Part shown: piece by piece, positions 4,063 through 6,878 of the stretch | Layout of the letters: each line of letters opens with the position of its first letter | Numbering within the stretch: position 1 is the stretch's first letter | Source of the DNA: Caldifarciminota bacterium | GTDB lineage: Bacteria; Hydrothermota; UBA3072; WFRC01 | NCBI GenBank assembly: GCA_015486685.1 | Contig: WFRC01000123.1 | Span: 1 to 6,878 of the forward strand | Direction: 5' to 3' | DNA length: 6,878 bases | Translations under genes and position numbers: made by a program | Notes under the pieces: model-generated | Told to the model about the DNA's origin: nothing | Database searches by the model: none | What the model saw: only the letters and a program-made list of their open reading frames with translations

Positions 4063-5680
4063 TTAAGCCTCCTGTATTACCCATATTTCCTGCTCCCGGT
4101 GGTTGATTAGGCACTGGTGGTTGATTTGGTGCTATTGGAGGTTGATTTAATTGTAATTGTTGGAGAAGATTCTGGGCTTCTTGTGTGGGTTGAGTTCCCT
4201 GTTCTGGCTCTATAATCTTCATTATTTCTTCTTTATTGGATATATCAAAATTATCTAACACTTCCTTAAATAGTATTTTCTGTATTTCAGGGTTCTGGAC
4301 AACCTGAGGAAAAGACTGCTCTACAAATTGGATAAATGATAATAGTTCAACTTTTCTCTGGTTTTTAGATACTCTCGCTTTACCTACACCCTTAAATGTG
4401 AATGCTCCCTGTATACCCGTTTTATTGATTTTAACCCCGTTCAAAATAAAGTCTTTTGGTAGATATTTTAACCTGTATTGATAAATTCGTTTTGCTAAAG
4501 GTTCAATAAGATTTTTCACTAAATATTGGATTTTAATCCCATATTGGAGGTCTGCGTTCTGGGATACAATAGAAAGTGCTGTTGCTGTTTCCCGTCTTGC
4601 TGGCATTTCACCTCTTACTGTGGGATACGCTACTGCTACCCTCTCCATATCCTGCCTCGCTATATTCTCATCAAGCACACTATCACTTGGCATAGCGAAT
4701 ATCATCTCTTTTAATGCTTCTAAATCCTCAACCTCTACAATCACCCCTGAGTTTGGATTTTTAAGTGCTTCTTCATCTACTTCTTTACCCTTCACTTTCA
4801 GAATTTTCGGATTTATTAACCTCATAAGTGCATTTAATCTGATATTTCTTAATACATTCACGGTCTTGGCTAACTCAAATAGGGGCTTGGCTTCACTTAA
4901 TCCGATGATTTCACCTGGTAAAGGCATATAAGTATTGAGAATATAAGGATTTTCATAAGGCATATCCATTTCCCTAACTAAAATACTCCTGTTTGCAAAT
5001 GTATATACCTTCTTTTCGTCAAAATCCCATATCTCTATAAGTTCCACTCTGTCCGAGGCTCTTTTAGGCTTCGGATATACCTGGTCTCTTATGTCATTTA
5101 TCCTGTTGTTATACCCACCACCTACCTGGTCGGTATTGATATATATTTTATCTTTATTCTTTTTAATCACTGATAAGGGGACATAAACTCTATTTCCCAT
5201 CCACCTCAGGTTGTCAAATTCATACTCTTCGGCGTCAAAATAGAAATTCCAGGGTTCAACTGCCAACCCGACAACCTTATCATCCTTTGGGTATACTTTT
5301 AATACTGCAAAGGGATAAAGTAAATAATTAAGTAAGTGCTTGTTAAGTGTATCATTCATAAGGTCTAAATCATAGTTTAATAGTTCCTCAACTAACGCTT
5401 TATTTCGTTTTCCTGTATCATCATTGGGTTGCACGGTAATGGCTGGAGGTTGTAATACTGTGTCAACTATTTTTGCAAGTGAAGTGGTGATGTATAAATA
5501 CATTGTCGGCACGCTCATAAGATATTGGTCTTTGTCCTTGTTCGTGCTTTCCCGTATTCTCTTCACCCTAAACATCTTATAAATTTTCTGGGATTGTTCA
5601 AGGAAGGGTTGTAAATATGATTCGTAATTGATTATTTTCTGGTAATATTTTTCAAATTTCCCTAAATCTTTTTTCTTCAT
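4055..5680 (-). CDS. Portal protein (head-tail connector)
   Basis: The portal forms the ring at one capsid vertex through which DNA enters and leaves; it nucleates head assembly and docks the terminase. The 541 residues are shorter than P22 gp1 (725). The N-terminus has the typical KYYQKIINYESYLQPFLEQS helix (11-30). VEPWNFYFDA (141-150) and VELIEIWDF (212-220) fit the clip/wing strands. GEIIGLSEAKPLFELAKTVN (256-275) followed by RNIRLNALMRLINPKIL matches the long stem helix and 'xxNPK' strand of P22/podovirus-type portals. GEMPARRETATALSIVSQNA (357-376) matches the conserved TATA/TATE-like segment. After about residue 490 the tail becomes Q/N/P-rich, with three NQPP repeats and a glycine-rich end, probably disordered. 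ATG at 5678-5680 overlaps the previous stop as ATGA and follows AGGAGG. Identification rests on motifs and its place between TerL and scaffold/capsid. Confidence 0.92.
   Translation of the reverse strand: MKKKDLGKFEKYYQKIINYESYLQPFLEQSQKIYKMFRVKRIRESTNKDKDQYLMSVPTMYLYITTSLAKIVDTVLQPPAITVQPNDDTGKRNKALVEELLNYDLDLMNDTLNKHLLNYLLYPFAVLKVYPKDDKVVGLAVEPWNFYFDAEEYEFDNLRWMGNRVYVPLSVIKKNKDKIYINTDQVGGGYNNRINDIRDQVYPKPKRASDRVELIEIWDFDEKKVYTFANRSILVREMDMPYENPYILNTYMPLPGEIIGLSEAKPLFELAKTVNVLRNIRLNALMRLINPKILKVKGKEVDEEALKNPNSGVIVEVEDLEALKEMIFAMPSDSVLDENIARQDMERVAVAYPTVRGEMPARRETATALSIVSQNADLQYGIKIQYLVKNLIEPLAKRIYQYRLKYLPKDFILNGVKINKTGIQGAFTFKGVGKARVSKNQRKVELLSFIQFVEQSFPQVVQNPEIQKILFKEVLDNFDISNKEEIMKIIEPEQGTQPTQEAQNLLQQLQLNQPPIAPNQPPVPNQPPGAGNMGNTGGLIG
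4098..4147 (-). repeat. Short tandem repeat encoding NQPP units in the portal C-terminus
   Basis: The plus-strand motif ggtggttgatt occurs at 4098-4108 and 4116-4126, with a one-base variant (ggaggttgatt) at 4137-4147, giving periods of 18 and 21 bases. On the coding strand each copy encodes NQPP, within portal residues 512-528. The copies differ in spacing, so this is a small in-frame repeat likely to vary in number between relatives. Confidence 0.8.
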
Positions 5681-5862
5681 CTAACCTCCTGGCTTCCTAT
5701 TTCTTCAATCCTTATTCCAATCGCACGTTTAGGTATCCATCTACTTCTGAATAATTTCCTGATTTTTATTGCTCTTTCTGTTTCTTTTATTATTTTTACT
5801 TCTCCGTTAATATACCACATATCCATTCTCGGGTCATATTCCCAAACAATTCCTCTCTTCAT
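5677..5862 (-). CDS. Small beta-rich phage protein between terminase and portal, function unknown
   Basis: This 61-residue basic protein starts at ATG with GGAGG four bases upstream; the binding site overlaps the terminase TAG stop (TAGGAGGTTAAATG). The sequence looks like a small beta fold: WYINGEVKII (residues 16-25), ETERAIKIRK (27-36), then RWIPKRAIGIRIEEI (41-55). An AI...WIPKxxI pattern is, from memory, frequent in small phage and plasmid proteins of unknown function; no database check was possible. Its last codons (encoding QEVR) double as the portal ribosome binding site, and its TGA overlaps the portal ATG as ATGA, so portal translation is probably coupled to it. Its position suggests a packaging or portal accessory role, but that is inference from neighbours only. 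Confidence 0.75.
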   Translation of the reverse strand: MKRGIVWEYDPRMDMWYINGEVKIIKETERAIKIRKLFRSRWIPKRAIGIRIEEIGSQEVR

Positions 5863-5870
5863 TTAACCTC

Positions 5871-6878
5871 CTATACCTCTGAATATTGTTCTAAAAGGGA
5901 CATCGTATTTCTTCGTGGGTCTGTTTCCCTCAATAACCTGTCAACTTGCGTTTCCTTCTTCGGTGGTCTCAATGTTCCCGGTATTTCGGCAAACAATTCA
6001 GGTGCATACGCTACACTGTCTAATATGTCCAATTTCTCTGACATTGGGAAATCTAACAATTGTCTCTCTAACTCATAAAGTCCAGGTCTCAAAAGTATAT
6101 CACCCCTCTCAAAAAGAGGTTGAAGTCCGTAAATCCTGTATTCTTTTGAACGCCCTTTTGGCTTTACACCCTTGACAGGAATATAAAGTCCCCGTTCTTT
6201 TGATTCTTTTGTCAATATATATGATAATACACTTTGGAACGCTACTTCCTCAATTGCTACATAAACAGGCTGGTATCTTGCGTATAATCGTATAATCTCA
6301 TCTATAATCTCATATGGGGTAAGATGTTTCCCGTATGCCTCAATGATGTAATACTTTCCTGTAAGTCTGGAATACATTACAACAGAAAAACCCGTCTCAC
6401 ACGATTCTTCCTTTTGAGATATTGCAGGGTCAACGGTAATGACAAAAAAACCTTTCCGCTCTGGTAATTGCGTGTAGTGTCGTATCCATTCAGGCTTAAA
6501 TACGGCGTCCTCTCTACTGACAGGGTCAAGTAAGTATTGTGCTGAATATAAAGATGCGCCTATTTCCTTTTTGATATGCTCAAAACCTTGTAAACTAAAC
6601 CTTTCAGGGAATACAGGGCGTCCGTCAACAACCGCTGGTATAATCATTTTCATATATTCCTCTGACTTTCTCAGTATTGAGTATAAATCCGCATAATGCC
6701 AGGTCGTCCCCATAACTAAAATCCTAATCGTATCTGGTGATTTGAACAGAGAAAGTAAAGTCTTGTAATACTCAATAATCTTTCTTCTCTGGTCTGTGGT
6801 GCTTATATTCGTATTGTCAACAATATCATCAACAATAATATAATCATAATGTGCAGATGTTAAACTACTCTCCAACCC
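5871..6878 (-). CDS. terL: Terminase large subunit (TerL), partial, N-terminus outside window
   Basis: This is the DNA-packaging motor: an ATPase that drives phage DNA through the portal, plus a nuclease that cuts the concatemer. The frame is open to the window edge, so the Walker A part is missing; a TTG at 6873-6875 is not the real start. Counting from that TTG codon, Walker B is YIIVDD (residues 12-17). The coupling motif is MGTTWHYADL (55-64), resembling the TRWHxxDL motif of relatives. SAQYLLDP (111-118) matches the linker between domains. The RNase H-like nuclease has its expected acids at D149 (VITVDPA), E209/E210 (VAIEE) and D283/D286 (LDILDSVAYA), so both visible domains look intact. 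The C-terminal 35 residues are charged and probably flexible. Its stop is followed after 8 bases by the next gene. TerL next to portal is the usual order in head modules. Confidence 0.95.
   Translation of the reverse strand, partial: GLESSLTSAHYDYIIVDDIVDNTNISTTDQRRKIIEYYKTLLSLFKSPDTIRILVMGTTWHYADLYSILRKSEEYMKMIIPAVVDGRPVFPERFSLQGFEHIKKEIGASLYSAQYLLDPVSREDAVFKPEWIRHYTQLPERKGFFVITVDPAISQKEESCETGFSVVMYSRLTGKYYIIEAYGKHLTPYEIIDEIIRLYARYQPVYVAIEEVAFQSVLSYILTKESKERGLYIPVKGVKPKGRSKEYRIYGLQPLFERGDILLRPGLYELERQLLDFPMSEKLDILDSVAYAPELFAEIPGTLRPPKKETQVDRLLRETDPRRNTMSLLEQYSEV

Noticed and set aside
4620..4931. Open frame on the plus strand opposite the portal
   Set aside because: It is fully inside the portal gene, with serine-rich filler sequence and no conserved pattern.
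6104..6117. Small inverted repeat CCTCT/AGAGG in the terminase gene
   Set aside because: Only five pairs, inside a conserved coding region, with no T-run.
6174..6216. TTGACA-like hexamers as promoters in the terminase gene
   Set aside because: No suitable TATAAT-like hexamer lies at 16-18 bases from them on the corresponding strand.
6873..6875. TTG as the start of the terminase gene
   Set aside because: The frame continues to the window edge and the ATPase Walker A region must lie upstream, so the gene is simply cut off.

Overview
This window is the head-assembly (morphogenesis) block of a tailed double-stranded DNA phage or prophage (Caudoviricetes). All supported genes lie on the minus strand. 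Reading from high to low coordinates, the order is: large terminase subunit (5' part outside the window), a small beta-rich protein, portal, a small helical protein, an acidic scaffold-like protein, major capsid protein of the DUF5309/SU10 type, a zinc-ribbon protein, a lysine-rich protein with no acidic residues, a small Cys-motif protein, an unrecognised protein, a head-tail adaptor of the P22 gp4/SU10 type, and the first codons of one more gene at the edge. The SU10-type capsid, the portal and the gp4-like adaptor resemble short-tailed phages, but no tail gene is visible, so the morphotype is only suggested.

The DNA is AT-rich, with many AGA/AGG arginine and ATA isoleucine codons. Most genes have a strong GGAGG-type ribosome binding site, so the host is probably a low-GC bacterium; nothing identifies it more closely. 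There are no tRNAs, CRISPR repeats, insertion sequences or integrase, and no gene-free stretch longer than about 25 bases. I found no convincing sigma70-type promoter or classical terminator, so the block looks like the inside of one long late operon.

The arrangement suggests graded translation. Scaffold and capsid, needed in high copy, sit behind short untranslated gaps with the same leader, AAGGAGGTATTTATG. Nearly all other genes start inside the stop of the previous gene (ATGA, TAATG, TTGGATAA, ATGGCTAA), which favours translational coupling. TerL packages DNA through the portal, scaffold and capsid build the procapsid, and the adaptor extends the portal after packaging.

The least explained part is the set of four small genes between capsid and adaptor (about 673-1735). 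It contains a 13-bp hairpin just after the capsid stop, a zinc-ribbon gene without a visible ribosome binding site, and a strongly basic 66-residue protein. The basic gene ends in an in-frame A AAA AAA heptamer directly before its stop; a -1 slip there would fuse it to the next gene.
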